From assembly GCF_000226115.1 (NCBI RefSeq), contig NC_016457.1:1612001-1676000 (forward strand): DNA of 64,000 nt, written 5' to 3'. Positions 37,556 to 48,232 of the stretch are shown piece by piece; within the stretch, counting starts at the first letter, position 1; each line of letters starts with the position of its first letter. The stretch is from Thermothielavioides terrestris NRRL 8126. Taxonomy: Eukaryota > Ascomycota > Sordariomycetes > Sordariales > Chaetomiaceae. A program made the translations under genes and the position numbers. The notes beneath the pieces were generated by a model. That model saw only the letters and a list, made by a program, of their open reading frames with translations, was not told the DNA's origin and ran no database searches.

Positions 37556-38754
37556 ATGGCTTCTTGGAAACTTGGCGGGCCCAAGTCGACCGTGATGGTC
37601 GAATACGTTCCCATACCGGGCGACATGGAAGACGTAGACGATGCGGATCTGGTTGTTCCGCAGAAGTCGAGGGCAAGATGGACATGGCGCTCGTATTTAT
37701 TATTGGGGCTAGCGCTGCTGTGAGTGCGACGTCCTTCAACATGTACCGAAGAGGCGCTGCTGACTTCATCGTCAGAGCGATGATCCTGCTGGCCGTAAAA
37801 GTCGGCGATGTAATAGGGCAGAACTTCTCCAGGCAGCACGGCCCTAAAGACAACCCATTTGGCAACTGGGGAAAGCCAGGAACGGGCACCGAGCAGCTCG
37901 CATGGTATCCAGCCGACTTCCTCCGAGACGTGGTACCCGTTCCATGCCACTCGCACAACGACTACTGGCGCGACGTGCCGCTGTTCTCGGCTCTCTACGC
38001 CGGCTGCACGGGGGTCGAGGCAGACGTCTGGCTGCGCCGTGGCGATCTCCTAGTCGGGCACGACACGGCAAGCTTGCAGCCGAACCGGACCTTCCAGACG
38101 CTGTATGTCAACCCGCTCATCGAGATCCTGACCCGACAGAACCCGGCAACGGAGTTTTACAACGGCACGACAAATGGGGTGTTCAGCACCGACCCGTCCC
38201 AAACGCTGGTGCTCCTCGTGGACCTCAAGACCGACGGCGCCGAGACCTGGCCCTGGGTAGTGAAGCAGCTCTCCCCTCTACGCGAGCGGGGCTGGCTCAG
38301 CTACTTCGAAGACGGGCAGTTCCACGCGCGGCCCATCACCGTCGTCGGGACGGGCAACACGCCGTTTGACCAGATCCTGGGGAACTCGACGCCGTCATCG
38401 TCGTCGTCCTCATACCGCCGGGACGCCTTCTTCGACGCGCCGCTAGACCAGCTCGAGAACTCGCCGTACGACGCGACCAACTCGTACTATGCCAGCGTCA
38501 ACTTCTGGCGGGCTATTGGGCCGGTGTGGTGGAGGGGCGAGCCAAGCGCGGCGCAGCTCAGGAAGATCAGGCGGCATCTTCGCGAAGCTCACAAGAGGGG
38601 GCTCAAGGCGCGGTACTGGAACCTGCCGTCGTGGCCGATCCATGTGCGGAACAGGCTGTGGCAAATCCTGGTAGAGGAGGGCATTGACATGCTGAACGTC
38701 GACGACTTGAATGCGGCGACGAGACAGGACTGGACGAGGCCGGACACGTTTTAG
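37556..38754 (+). CDS. aim6: AIM6-like protein (PLC-like phosphodiesterase fold), membrane-anchored
   Basis: Exons 37556-37719 and 37776-38754 (intron of 56 nt, GTGAGT, CTGAC branch 17 nt before the CAG acceptor, phase 2) give 380 residues. Removing the intron creates one membrane helix at about residues 46-65 (SYLLLGLALLAMILLAVKVG), which supports the splice choice over an acceptor further downstream. The extracytosolic or lumenal part contains PVPCHSHNDY, GCTGVEADVWL and LLVGHD, the metal and active-site-like motifs of the GDPD/PI-PLC-like TIM barrel found in yeast Aim6. Near the end ARYWNLPSWP and INVDDL-like motifs match the family. The biochemical reaction of Aim6 proteins is not established. 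Yeast AIM6 was named for a mitochondrial inheritance phenotype in a screen. Confidence 0.87.
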
Positions 38755-39288
38755 ACGGCTTGTGCTTGTGGGGCTAGATGGAGTTTGGATCGGGGTTTAC
38801 AGGTATGAATTGTCCGGGATTGCTGGTGCATGAATATGCTTGGAAGCCAGCAGTAGACCATGGAGATGTGGATGAAACACGCATTTGATGACACACGGAA
38901 AGGTGGCAGCTCCGAGGAAGTGGAAGTGATCCGCAAGTGGTATCTTCGCCCGGTATCACAACCCCGCTCTCCGAACTCGCCGGTTTATCTCCTGCGGGGA
39001 ATTGCCCGCAACTCACCCACCGGAGGTGGGGCTGGTGAGCTCATACACGCCGTCTCCAACTCCTGGGCGAGCAATGAGACGGCAGCTGCAAGCCTGGCAA
39101 CTTGGAGAGTGAGGGGTTCCGGGCTATAAAAACGAGGAAAGCAGCATTAGGGAGCCAGCAGAGGGCATATACATCCCCGTTGTGTAACCTCTCCGAGCTC
39201 ATCATCAAGAACTGGAGCATCCAGAGATTAGAAGGACGGCAAGAAAGAGACCAAGGCCACGCAACCATCCAGCCTATCATCGATCGCA
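38755..39288. other. Intergenic region, cyanase promoter
   Basis: This holds the 3' side of the AIM6-like gene and the promoter of the cyanase gene, including the TATA box at 39125. Confidence 0.5.
39125..39132 (+). promoter_or_regulatory. TATA box of the cyanase gene
   Basis: TATAAAAA lies 164 bp upstream of the proposed ATG at 39289, in otherwise GC-rich DNA. A canonical TATA box fits an inducible gene. Confidence 0.6.
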
Positions 39289-40243
39289 ATGGCAGCTCCG
39301 CAGCGACGCTCATCCATCGTGGCCATCGCCGAGCAACAATCGAGGCTTGCCTCCCTCGATGTAAGTGTGGCCTGACGTGTGCACTTAGCTTTCCCCAGCT
39401 TCGCCAAGCCCAGTGACTCCTGACAAAGGCCACTTCCCGCCCGGCACCGCTCCCAAGTCCTCCATCATCGACCGCCTGCCAGCCTACTCGGCCACGCTGT
39501 TCGAAGCCAAGACGCAGAAGCGGCTCACCTTCGAGGACATCGCGCAGCACCTCGGGCGCAGCGAGGTGGCCGTGGCGGCGCTGTTCTACGGGCAGGCGCA
39601 GGCGTCGCCCGAGGACGCCGAGAAGCTGACGCAGCTGCTGGGCCTGTCGCGCGAGTCGAACATCGCCTCGCAGATGATGGGCTTCCCCGACCGCGGCCGC
39701 GCGGGGCCCATGCCGCCCGTCGAGCCGCTCATCTACCGACTGTACGAGATCGTGCAGAACTACGGGTACGCCTTCAAGGCCGTCATCAACGAGAAGTTCG
39801 GCGACGGCATCATGAGCGCCATCTGCTTCAGCTCCAAGGTCGAGAAGGAGGTGGACGAAAGCGGCGCGCCCTGGGTCGTGATCACGCTCAGGGGGAAGTG
39901 GTGCGTAGTTTACCCCCCTGCAAGAACTTCCCGCCGTCTGTCATTTGTCATACCTGCCCTGCCTTCCCTCCCCTGCCCCCCCCCCCCCCCCCCCCTCCTC
40001 TCCCCTTCCCTCTTCTGATGGTGTGCTTTGTCCCGCGGTGTGAGCGGGATGACTGGTCATTATCCGTTGCTACGGCCAAGTCGCTGCTCGAGGGCGGCCA
40101 GGACCTACTTGGGCCAGACCTGTCCGACATTCCCTCTTCCGGCTGTCCATCGCCGTCCTGCTGCACAGTCGCCGACACGTCGAGGCGCCTGGACGCTCTT
40201 GCTGATTGCTGTCATGAACAGGCTGCCTTTCACTCGATTCTAG
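39289..40243 (+). CDS. cyn1: Cyanate hydratase (cyanase)
   Basis: Cyanase converts cyanate and bicarbonate to ammonia and carbon dioxide in the cytosol. The core is unmistakable: [20 protein letters not shown] with the helix-turn-helix-like N-terminal domain, then [32 protein letters not shown] and ITLRGKW. The catalytic Arg and Glu (YRLYE) and Ser (IMSAI) are present. Preferred exons: 39289-39360, 39458-39900 and 40222-40243 (178 residues). Intron 1 has GTAAGT and an AAG acceptor at 39457, phase 0; acceptors at 39398 and 39413 would put a stop in frame. Intron 2 (39901-40221, GTGCGT/CAG) leads to a last exon of only 22 nt encoding LPFTRF and the stop, matching the usual LPxxRF cyanase end. 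Intron 2 contains a C20 run. Exon 1 is the least certain part. Confidence 0.9.
39976..39995 (+). repeat. C homopolymer, 20 nt, in cyanase intron 2
   Basis: An uninterrupted C run lies about 75 nt after the donor of the 321-nt intron. It makes that intron unusually long for this window. Confidence 0.9.
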
Positions 40244-40513
40244 GCTTGCGGCTGGGGCAAGGGATGCTCGGGAGCTGGGGAGGTCGCTGTTTACTCCCTT
40301 TGATTAGGGTTGAAAGCGTGGAAGGCAGAGAGCGGCTGAGGAACGGGACCCATCCACGGCGAGCTGTCATGTGCGGGCGGCAAACTTCCGGCAAAGCTTT
40401 CTTTCAATCTTTCGGTGGCTAGGAGCGAGGAAGACTCGATTAAGACTTGATCCCGAGTTTTGTGGGTCGAGGGATAGTTGCGGCTGGGGATTGGCAAACA
40501 GGGGCGTTGGTCA

Positions 40514-40814
40514 ACAATACTAAGGGGCTCAGGGGGAACAATACTAAGCTCAACGCCACCATGACCCTTTCTCCAATGGTCAACCAACACTGCGGAAAAT
40601 GCCCCTTTCTTAGCATATCCTCATCGTCATGGGTCGGAAATGCATGACCTTGTTGTCCCGTGGTCGCCACGTTGTTTCCTTTCTAGGGTAGTCTAGAAAC
40701 TCCTCGCCTGCCTCATCGGCAACGCCCAGTCATTGTCCGCCGTGGCCAGGCTGCTCATTCCGCCTTGCTCCCCCTTATCTGCCAACAGGACAATACTAAG
40801 CGCACAATACTAAG
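40514..40814 (+). promoter_or_regulatory. Four identical ACAATACTAAG motifs in two pairs
   Basis: Exact copies start at 40514, 40538, 40790 and 40804, all on the same strand, 330-630 bp upstream of the pheromone ATG. The second and fourth continue with CTC, and the first two are preceded by A, giving AACAAT. AACAAT/ACAAT is the core bound by HMG-box proteins of the SOX/MAT class. Mating-type HMG proteins control CaaX pheromone genes in ascomycetes, so this is a plausible mating-type or pheromone-response control region. That link is inference; the repetition itself is plain in the sequence. Confidence 0.6.
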
Positions 40815-41019
40815 CTCCCAGCCGCATGCCTCACTTCGTGAACATGGTCTTTCTGCGTGTTTGTATTATCGCAACTCCAAAGCAAGGGATGTGAAAGAAT
40901 ACCTCGAGCACTGGCGAGGGCTTGCCATTCTCCTATCCTTGCAAGACGACGGGAAGAATAACAACGAGACGGTGGATTGAATGCGTTCCGGAGATGGACT
41001 GAACCGAGACTAAAAAAAG

Positions 41020-41025
41020 TATAAG
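41020..41025 (+). promoter_or_regulatory. TATA-like box of the pheromone gene
   Basis: TATAAG, preceded by an A run (41012-41018), lies 122 bp before the pheromone start codon. The interval to the ATG becomes C- and A-rich, as in an untranslated leader. Confidence 0.5.
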
Positions 41026-41141
41026 ACAGGCCTGCTGCTCCGCCCCAGAGCCGACTTCTCTGCTCTCATCATCATCGCACATTCGCAAGCATCCAAAACA
41101 ACATCAAGCGTTTTCAAAGCCAAACCCCCAAATCAATCAAC

Positions 41142-41204
41142 ATGCCTTCCACCCAGGCTCCCGCTCCCCAGACCAACTTCAACGGCTACTGCGTTGTCAT
41201 GTAA
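41142..41204 (+). CDS. mfa1: a-factor-like lipopeptide mating pheromone precursor
   Basis: A 20-codon frame begins MPSTQAPAPQ and ends NFNGYCVVM followed directly by TAA. The C-terminal CVVM is a CaaX box; Met at X favours farnesylation. With removal of VVM and carboxyl methylation this would give a short farnesylated peptide ending in NGYC. The MPST start and the YCVVM end match the lipopeptide pheromone precursors of sordariomycetes (mfa-1 of Neurospora, ppg2 of Sordaria). The start context (CAATCAACATGCC) is good, a TATA-like box lies 122 bp upstream, and the flanking DNA has no competing frame. Such peptides are exported by a Ste6-type transporter and sensed by a Ste3-type receptor on the opposite mating type. 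The gene is too short for ordinary ORF calling. A long untranslated 3' region probably follows. Confidence 0.93.
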   Translation: MPSTQAPAPQTNFNGYCVVM

Positions 41205-42595
41205 ATGACAACCGGGGACAGCCCGGTGCGAGCGGCCGCACGAGCGCATCTCTGAGCCCATGAAGAGGGTCCTCTCCGTCCTCTTCGACAACACACATCC
41301 CCCTCTCTCAGTCGACAACATGGTCATCGTCACCGCGATGATCCTCCAGGAAGGTCCTCCCGCCTCCCTCAGGACCTCCCTGCCAACCCTGAGGGTCGAC
41401 CCCGTCGGCGATGCCTCGTCACGCTCGTAACCACCACAACCCACATCGTCAACCGGCTCTCTCCTCACATCCGACCACCCTCGCCTACCTCAAACACGTT
41501 TCCTTGTCTTCGCTTCTCAACAAACCAAATCTGGATCCAGAACTTTTGCAACATCACGCGGCAGCCGGACGGAACAGCATCGTTCATTCACTCACTCTTT
41601 TTTGGCTTCTTCGCCCTGCCTTAAACGCTCTCTCTCGAGGCCGTCATCATTTTCAGCCGGCGCCAAAAAACGCACACGTTATATACGACCACCCCACCGG
41701 ACCAGTCTTGATTCCCCTCTTTCCCGTCCTCGGCAGCCCCGGCATGGAGGCGAGGAGATTCGCGACCTTCTTGGCCTTTCACTCCGTGGTGGGATGGGAA
41801 TGGGAAGGGTATATATAGCTTGTTTCTTTTTTGGAAGAAGTTGGTGACAGCTGCGTGAGGGAGAAAATCTTGGAAGGGAGGGAAAGGGTTGGGGGGATGA
41901 GGAGGTTGTTTCTGACGGTTTGCTGTTTTTTTAGTATATGGAGAAGGAAATGAGTATATAGCAATTTATGCCGGTTGACACATTCTTGAATTCCGTCTTG
42001 CTTTGGTGATTTCGTGATAGAATGAACTGTCTCCATCATGGTGCAGTGAATTGTGGCAGAGTGCTGCCACTGTTGGCGGCAGTATTTCGAGTACGGGTCT
42101 TCAGGCTCGCATGTCGAGTGCAAAGTAAATGCCACCGGCGATGACTGTTCTTTCCAGAATCCGCATTTCTCAGCGTTTTCGCCCTCTCTCTAACTGATTG
42201 GCAAATCTTCGTCTCTTTTTTCTCCTATTTCCCACCCCGCGATAGACTTGCTTGTTAGGTGGCATCTAGTCGGAATGCCGAGCGAGTCCTTGATAGTTTA
42301 ACGATGGGTTCAGCATCGCAGAAGGTACCTGGTACTTTGCTTACATTTCTCGCTGACCCCCATTTGGTCACCTCGACTCGAATGGACTCCGACTTACACG
42401 CCATGGGGAAGGGTTAGGGTCCTGCCGTTCCCTCGCCCCACGCTGCGATGCATTGAAATCCCCACTACTGTATCTTATCTTATCACTCACAGGCCAGCCA
42501 AAAAAAGTTTCGGATCCATGGATAGCCTCCAGAAGCTGCAAAAGCGTTGGATCAATTCATCGTCCCCACCACCAGCGAACAGCGAACCCCAAAAC
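41205..42595. other. Region between the pheromone gene and EBP2
   Basis: The first several hundred bases probably belong to the 3' UTR of the pheromone mRNA, since such mRNAs are usually mostly untranslated. A frame at 41411-41818 is open but has no recognisable feature. From about 42440 the EBP2 promoter and leader begin; an in-frame upstream ATG for EBP2 occurs at 42518. Confidence 0.45.
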
Positions 42596-43947
42596 ATGGC
42601 GAAGAAAGGCGCGGCACAGTCCCTCAAAGCAGGGTCGAAGCCTAAGTCACAGTCTACCGGCGGCAAGGCCGACAAGCAAAAAACCGATCGGAGGAAGAGC
42701 AACGAGCCTGCCGTCGAGAAAGCAATCGACGGCAAGGAAGAGGAGTGGGAGGACGCGGACAGCGATGAGAACGACAAGCAGCCGGCGCCCCAGCCAATTA
42801 GCGGGAAAGAAACTAAGAAGAGGAAAGCTGTTGGTGAAGAATTGAGCGAGGAGGATAGCGACTCAGAGGACAGCGAAGACGACGAGGAGGAGCAGGGTGG
42901 CGTCGACCTGGCCGCGATAGACGACTCCGAGTCGGAATCAGAGCTCGATTCAGACGGGGAGCCCGAAAAGAAGGACGATGAAGACGACGAGGAGGAGATC
43001 GATGTTGAGGAGCTCTCCGCCGAAGATGAAGAAGACGAAGAGCAGATCGCAGCCGGCACGCGCGTTCGCCAAACAATCAACAACAAGGAGGGCCTCCTTA
43101 CCGCCCTACGACGATTCGCCCTCGACACGAACCCCAAAACCGTTCCTTTCGCCTTTCACCAGTCCATAGTCTCGTCCAAAAAGACGGAGGACTCCATCCC
43201 CTCCATCGACGACGATCTGCAGCGCGAGCTGGCCTTCTTGAACCAGTCCCTCGAAGCCGCCCGGCAGGGTCGCGCGCTGTTGCGCAAGGAGGGCGTGCCG
43301 TTCACCCGGCCAACTGACTACTTCGCCGAGACGGTCCGCAGCGACGAGACCATGCAGAAGGTGAAGGCGAAGTTGGTCGAGGTGGCGACGGCCAAGAAGG
43401 CAGCCGCCGAGGCTCGCAAGCAGCGCGACCTGAAGAAGTTCGGCAAGCAGGTTCAGGTGCAGAAGCAGCAAGAGCGCGCCAAGCAGAAGCGCGAAACCCT
43501 CGAGAAGATCAATCAGCTCAAGCGGAGTACGCTCGCCCCTCCCCCCACTTTCACTCCCCTCCCAAGCCTTCCCTCAGCTTGCGCCGTTACTAATCTTTGC
43601 CCTTTCGGGGGAATGCAGAACGGCAAGAAGGCGGCTCCTCCGCCCTCGGAGCGACCGAAGCAGACGACATCTTCGATGTGGCCGTCGACAACGAGTTGGC
43701 GTCGCACGCGAACAAGGCAGGTCACAACAGCAAGAAGCGCTCGGCAGGCGACCACGGCCAGCCCAACGCCAAGCGCCAAAAGAAGAACGCCAAGTATGGC
43801 TTCGGCGGCAAGAAGCGCTTCGCCAAGTCGGGCGATGCCGTGTCGTCGGGCGACCTGAGCGGGTTCAGCGTGCGGCGGATGAAGAAGGGCGGGAAGGCAC
43901 CCAGGTTGGGAAAGAGCAGGCGGAAGGCTATGGCTGCGAAGAAGTAG
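42596..43947 (+). CDS. ebp2: EBP2, rRNA-processing and 60S ribosome assembly factor
   Basis: Ebp2 is a nucleolar protein needed for 27S pre-rRNA processing and 60S subunit assembly. Exons 42596-43526 and 43619-43947 (intron of 92 nt, GTACGC donor, ACTAATC branch, CAG acceptor, phase 1) give 419 residues. After a Lys-rich start, an Asp/Glu/Ser-rich acidic region (about 45-165) precedes the Ebp2 domain: NNKEGLLTALRRF, a segment with DDLQRELAFLNQSLEAA, then RPTDYFAETVRSDETMQKVK and a basic helix. After the intron KRQEGGSS and DDIFDVAVD continue the family signature, and the protein ends with a GFGGKKRFAKS and RLGKSRRKAMAAKK nucleolar tail. I chose MAKKG (42596) because of the AACATGG context; the upstream ATG at 42518 would add 26 residues. 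Confidence 0.93.
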
Positions 43948-46378
43948 GTGTTGTGCATGATTTGGCCGTGTGTTTCGGGTGGGTGAGTCGGTCTGGCTTG
44001 GTAAGGAGAGGGTAATCCCAAGGCGGGGTGTATCCATTCCACGTTTCTGATCTGGGAGAGCAAGAAAAGCCTGGGAAAGGCTTGTTTTTCCCATGTGTAA
44101 CACACGAGTTTTGTGTGATATGTTCGTGGCGGCCAGAGCATGGCTCAAAACAGGATTGAATTGCACGCTTCGAGGACGGCCTCCCTGAGACAGCCAACCA
44201 CGAGGCTATCGGTGTGTGAAAGGGCTTCTCGCGCCGCGTAAGCGAAAACGGCCCACCAGGGAAGATATCCCACTCACTTGGTTGATTTGATGGGTTTGAA
44301 CAAAGAAGCTTAGTTATTGTCTCTCGAGTTCACCTCCACTCGGGATGACCACACAAACAAGCTACCATGTCAAGAAAAACCGATTCTCACCAGCGCACCT
44401 CATCTGAGAACGCGGGTATATTCAAGATTTAGATGCTAGTCGCAACCCATCAGCCCTTGGTATCGTAATAAAAGCACGTCGCAATGCCAGTCCACAACAG
44501 CATATGGACGGTCCTCGCCATCAAGTTGGAGCTCGCCCGTACTACTTGGACGAACACCATGTCCTCGAACGCTCTCCTCCCATTGCCCAAGGCCGCGCGG
44601 CTCTCAGGATGTGCGCAACCACACTCACGTTATATCCCCCTCGCCTTCGGGCTTTCCTCCCCTGACCTCATCCTCAGTGAGGCCGTTCAAAACAGCGACC
44701 GTAGTGCTCCTTGATCATAAATTACCTCAAACAAGCCTCACTCAACTCCCTCCTCCAAAACCCAGGGGTAAGCAAGCAGTCCTGCGACGGGCCCTTCCTT
44801 CCCACACCAGATCCACCTATTCCTTGACCCCGGATCCCATCCGACGATCCGGGCATCGCCCAATCATCCAATGGTTGTTGTGCTTATCAGTCAGGCCTTC
44901 TCCGAGCACAAAGACAGAAGAAGAAGGCAACCAAGGAAAGACAAGACAGGCAGGACCCAACCATCCCAGCAAGAGAGCACCATCACCGGCGTGGGCGACG
45001 CCCACCCCCTTCCACCAGCCCAACACCAACACCGCGCCCCTGGGAGACGCAGACCGACACGCTTTCATGTAGGTACCATGCCCATCCAGAGAACGTATCA
45101 AGAGCGGGAGGGAGAAAACAAAAAGGGTAAGTAAAGTTCGTATAAACTCAGCAATCATCCATCATCTCCTAACCAGGAGCCAGCCAAGAAAAAACATAGC
45201 CAAGAAGCACCAGCTCTGCAGACCGCAGCATAAACAACCACCCGCGACGGCGGACTGGCAAATGCTAACTAAGCAAAACAACCAGAACAAGAAAGAATAA
45301 AACAAGACACATCCCAGCCAGGGTGGGTGTGCAATGCCGCATCCCCATCCGCCTTCCGACTGCACTGCACCTCAATGGGGTGAGTGTCTACCTCCCCAGA
45401 AAAAGGGGGAAAGACAAACAAACAGACAAACCCGGGACCTAACACAAGAGGTCCAGTCCCATCCCATCTCGAAGAAAAGTTGACCACCTCTTCTGCCGCC
45501 CGCGCGCCCGACTGTCCCCCCACCCAGGCAGGGCACACAGCGCCCCCGCGTCATTTCACGACAGCCGCCATCACACTTCTCTCACAACATCAAGATGGTA
45601 GGTTCCTCGGTCGTCGCGTAGTTGTTTATAGAAAGAATAGATAGGTAGGTACGTAGGCAAGTAGGTACCTGAGGTAGGTAGGTAAGGTACGTAGTGAGAC
45701 CCCCTCTCCGAGCGCGCGCGAGAGAAACAGAGATAGAGGGAGAGAAGGAGATCGCGAAAAACAAGGAATTCGTACGTTTGTTCGTTCGTCCGTCCGTTAC
45801 TTGCGTTGCGTTCGGTTACCGTTATCGAGAGTTTTAAAGTTTATGAATGACTTGCTTCGCCTTCTGAACTTTGACGTGCTAAGCAAAAAAACATAAAGCA
45901 AAGAAGAAAAAAAGACCAACACAAAAACAAAGGAAAAAACAAGGACAACGACGAGGTCTGCCCCAATCGACTGCCGAAGGGGAAGTAAAACACAAAAGAA
46001 TAGGGAGAACAAAATCCTCGTGGTATCGTGCAACGCCAACCATGCTGCCCACCTTGCCTTCCTGCCTGCCTGCATGCCTGCCTGCCGGGGAGGAAGCCCG
46101 CCAGTGATGTGTGTGGAAAGAGAGAGAATATGCTGTGCTTGTGCTTGTGCTGTGCTGTGCTGCGCGCCGCCGTACTTCGCCATGCTGCTAGAGGGAAGAG
46201 AGAAAGAGACAGCCGCTAGAAAGTTTTCGCCATGCCAAGTAGACATTATGGAATAACGCCATGCCAGAATGACTCGATTGTATCCCGGCGGGGTGGTGAA
46301 GGAGCAAACGAACCGGGGGGTATCAATAGCGTCGAATCGACCGTCATTTTCCCAACTGCCCAAACGGAGTCTGCCCCG
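43948..46378. other. Convergent 3' intergenic region, 2.4 kb
   Basis: It lies between EBP2 (plus) and samB (minus). Tandem GTAG/GTAC-rich repeats occur at about 45640-45695 and GTTCGTTCGTCCGTCC at about 45775-45800. An ATG followed at once by GTAGGT at 45595, after a C/T-rich stretch, looks like a first exon of a split gene, but I find no second exon on the plus strand. No other coding signal is seen. Confidence 0.5.
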
Positions 46379-48232
46379 TCATTGCGTCGCAGCGATGCAC
46401 CAGTGGCGGTGGAATGCCCATGCGCTCTTCTGGCATTCCTTGCTGCAGTACTTCGTCCGTCGGCAGCGGCGGCACTTGGCGAATTGTCGCGTAAACTCCT
46501 CCCACTTGCCGCACTGGTAGTAGGCGCACTGCCGGATCCCCCCTCGTGTGTCGTCCTTGCGGCACAGGTTCCTCATAACCACCCCGGCCCAGTATTGCAT
46601 GTCGGTGCTGTGGTACCTAACCGTGAACTTCTCCACGAGCGGGAAGATGTTCAGGTCGTTAGGAAGACAGTATTCCTCCTCGGCAGCCTCGTTCTCCTCC
46701 CCCAATTCGCCCTCGAGTGCGGCAGGGTCGACGCCGTCGAGAAGCTGGATCTCCTTGCCGATCTTGAGCTTGGGGACGAGGTGGCTCCGTTGGAAATACT
46801 TCCTGAGGTTGCAGTACTTGGAGACATACGCCAGAAGTTGGAGTGACATCAAGACGTCTTCTTCCCTCGGCATGGCGGCGAGCATCTGCGGGTTCGGGCT
46901 GACTTGGCGATCCAACAGGTAGCGCGGGACGCTGGCGTTGGGCAGGGCCGGCTGCGGCGGGCTCACCAGAGTAGGCCGGTTCGGGGACAGGCCCATTGCC
47001 GGGACGGGCGTCGGCGCGTTGTTGGTAGCAACGCTGCCGTCGACGGGGCCTTGGTGGGTAATGTTGAAGGCCCCGGCATCCTGGGTTTCCGAGGCCGTTG
47101 GGGTGGTGAGTTCGATGGCCCCGCCGGCCATGACGCTGTCGCCATCTTCCACCGTAATCTCTTGCACACCGACCTCTGCTTGCATCTCTGCGTTTCCCGC
47201 CATCTCAGTATCGGGCGAGTCTTCCGAGGTAATGCTGTCGGCATTCATGTCGTCCGACTCGGCGGCGGTCGAATGCTGAGGACGGATGGATGGCCGCCTT
47301 CGAGAGCGGGCGCTCGCAGTAAGAATCGAGGCCGGTCGCACAGTAGGGGATCGGAGTTGCGGTGGCGGAAGGGGCGTTGTCGGGGATGCTGGCTGCGAGG
47401 TCATCGCTACCCGAGGGAACGGCAGGATGCCGCCGAGACGATCGGCGTCCCGCATAGGCCTGACGAAGCCATCGGCCGCATCCATAGATGGCACGACGGG
47501 CGCGAGGGGTGGCGCAGTGTGAGGGCTAGGAGATACGAGAGCGTGATGATGGTGGAGGGCTCGGTGGGCAGTCAATGGAGTCCTGTCGGCCGGCGGCGTC
47601 ACTTGGAATTGAGGGGCGGTGGGCGTCGGGTCTGCATTGGAATTGACTGCTGACGTAGACGGCCCGGCGAGCGCGGCGGACACATCGATGGATGGTGGCG
47701 GAGCCTGCCTGCGGAACGTTCGCTGATCCACGTCGAGGTTCCCGGACCTGGACGAGAAGCTGGACGACTTGTGCACGCGGCTGCTGCCGCCGATTCTGTG
47801 GCGGTGATGGTCCGACTTTTGCTTGGCCTCCTCTGCTTTCTCGCGCACCTTCTCGATGACCTTGATGTAGTTGTCGAGGATGGTGGCAATCACGGGGACC
47901 ATGTCGGCCTCGACGACGCGGGTCCGGACCGCCTCTGTGCCCCTAACTCCTATGTTGACCACGCACTGGAAGGCCAGGTTCCACTTCCACATGTCCATCA
48001 TGTCTTTGCTGCGCCCCTCTTTCAGGATGCAGACCAATCTCTCGATACCGCCATCGACGGTGAGAATGTCGCGGATTCTAGCCGAGGAGGTGGTGAGATA
48101 GGCCAGGTGATTCAGCGAATTGATCAGCGGCAGGGTCGACGTGCAGTCGAGAGCTCGCCGGTCATACAAGGCCGTGGTGATGCCCACGGATGCCTTGTTG
48201 ACATTGGGTATGCTGAAGTTGGCTTCCCTCAT
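46379..48232 (-). CDS. samB: MYND-type zinc-finger protein SamB (Mub1 homologue)
   Basis: SamB of Aspergillus affects nuclear positioning and septation in conidiophores; yeast Mub1 works with the ubiquitin ligase Ubr2 in degrading Rpn4. The single exon encodes 617 residues from the ATG at 48232 (MREANFSIPNVNKAS), the conserved start of this family; the frame runs 12 codons further upstream without support. The N-terminal helical, armadillo-like part (1-130) includes LPLINSLNHLAYLTTSSARI and DGGIERLVCILKEG. A long Ser/Pro/Thr-rich middle follows, then a second conserved helical block (LLAYVSKYCNLRKYF). The MYND finger occupies residues 569-612: CAYYQC, CRRC, YCSKECQ and HRHWC supply the Cys and His ligands. 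No intron is needed. Confidence 0.93.
   Translation of the reverse strand: MREANFSIPNVNKASVGITTALYDRRALDCTSTLPLINSLNHLAYLTTSSARIRDILTVDGGIERLVCILKEGRSKDMMDMWKWNLAFQCVVNIGVRGTEAVRTRVVEADMVPVIATILDNYIKVIEKVREKAEEAKQKSDHHRHRIGGSSRVHKSSSFSSRSGNLDVDQRTFRRQAPPPSIDVSAALAGPSTSAVNSNADPTPTAPQFQVTPPADRTPLTAHRALHHHHALVSPSPHTAPPLAPVVPSMDAADGFVRPMRDADRLGGILPFPRVAMTSQPASPTTPLPPPQLRSPTVRPASILTASARSRRRPSIRPQHSTAAESDDMNADSITSEDSPDTEMAGNAEMQAEVGVQEITVEDGDSVMAGGAIELTTPTASETQDAGAFNITHQGPVDGSVATNNAPTPVPAMGLSPNRPTLVSPPQPALPNASVPRYLLDRQVSPNPQMLAAMPREEDVLMSLQLLAYVSKYCNLRKYFQRSHLVPKLKIGKEIQLLDGVDPAALEGELGEENEAAEEEYCLPNDLNIFPLVEKFTVRYHSTDMQYWAGVVMRNLCRKDDTRGGIRQCAYYQCGKWEEFTRQFAKCRRCRRTKYCSKECQKSAWAFHRHWCIAATQ

Larger units (their letters stand above)
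40244..41141. other. Upstream region of the pheromone precursor gene
   Basis: About 0.9 kb between cyanase and the pheromone gene. It contains four exact copies of one 11-bp motif (separate entry) and a TATA-like box (separate entry). The open frames here have no recognisable product. Confidence 0.6.

Noticed and set aside
39361..39388. 28-nt intron in cyanase ending at TTAG (39388), which would also keep the frame.
   Set aside because: Below the minimum intron size of fungi; the acceptor at 39457 keeps phase 0 with a normal 97-nt intron.
41411..41818. 135-codon frame downstream of the pheromone gene.
   Set aside because: Probably 3' untranslated sequence; no recognisable feature and His/Pro/Leu-rich composition.
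45595..46250. Possible first exon (ATG followed by GTAGGT after a C/T-rich stretch).
   Set aside because: No plausible second exon could be found on the plus strand before the convergent samB gene.
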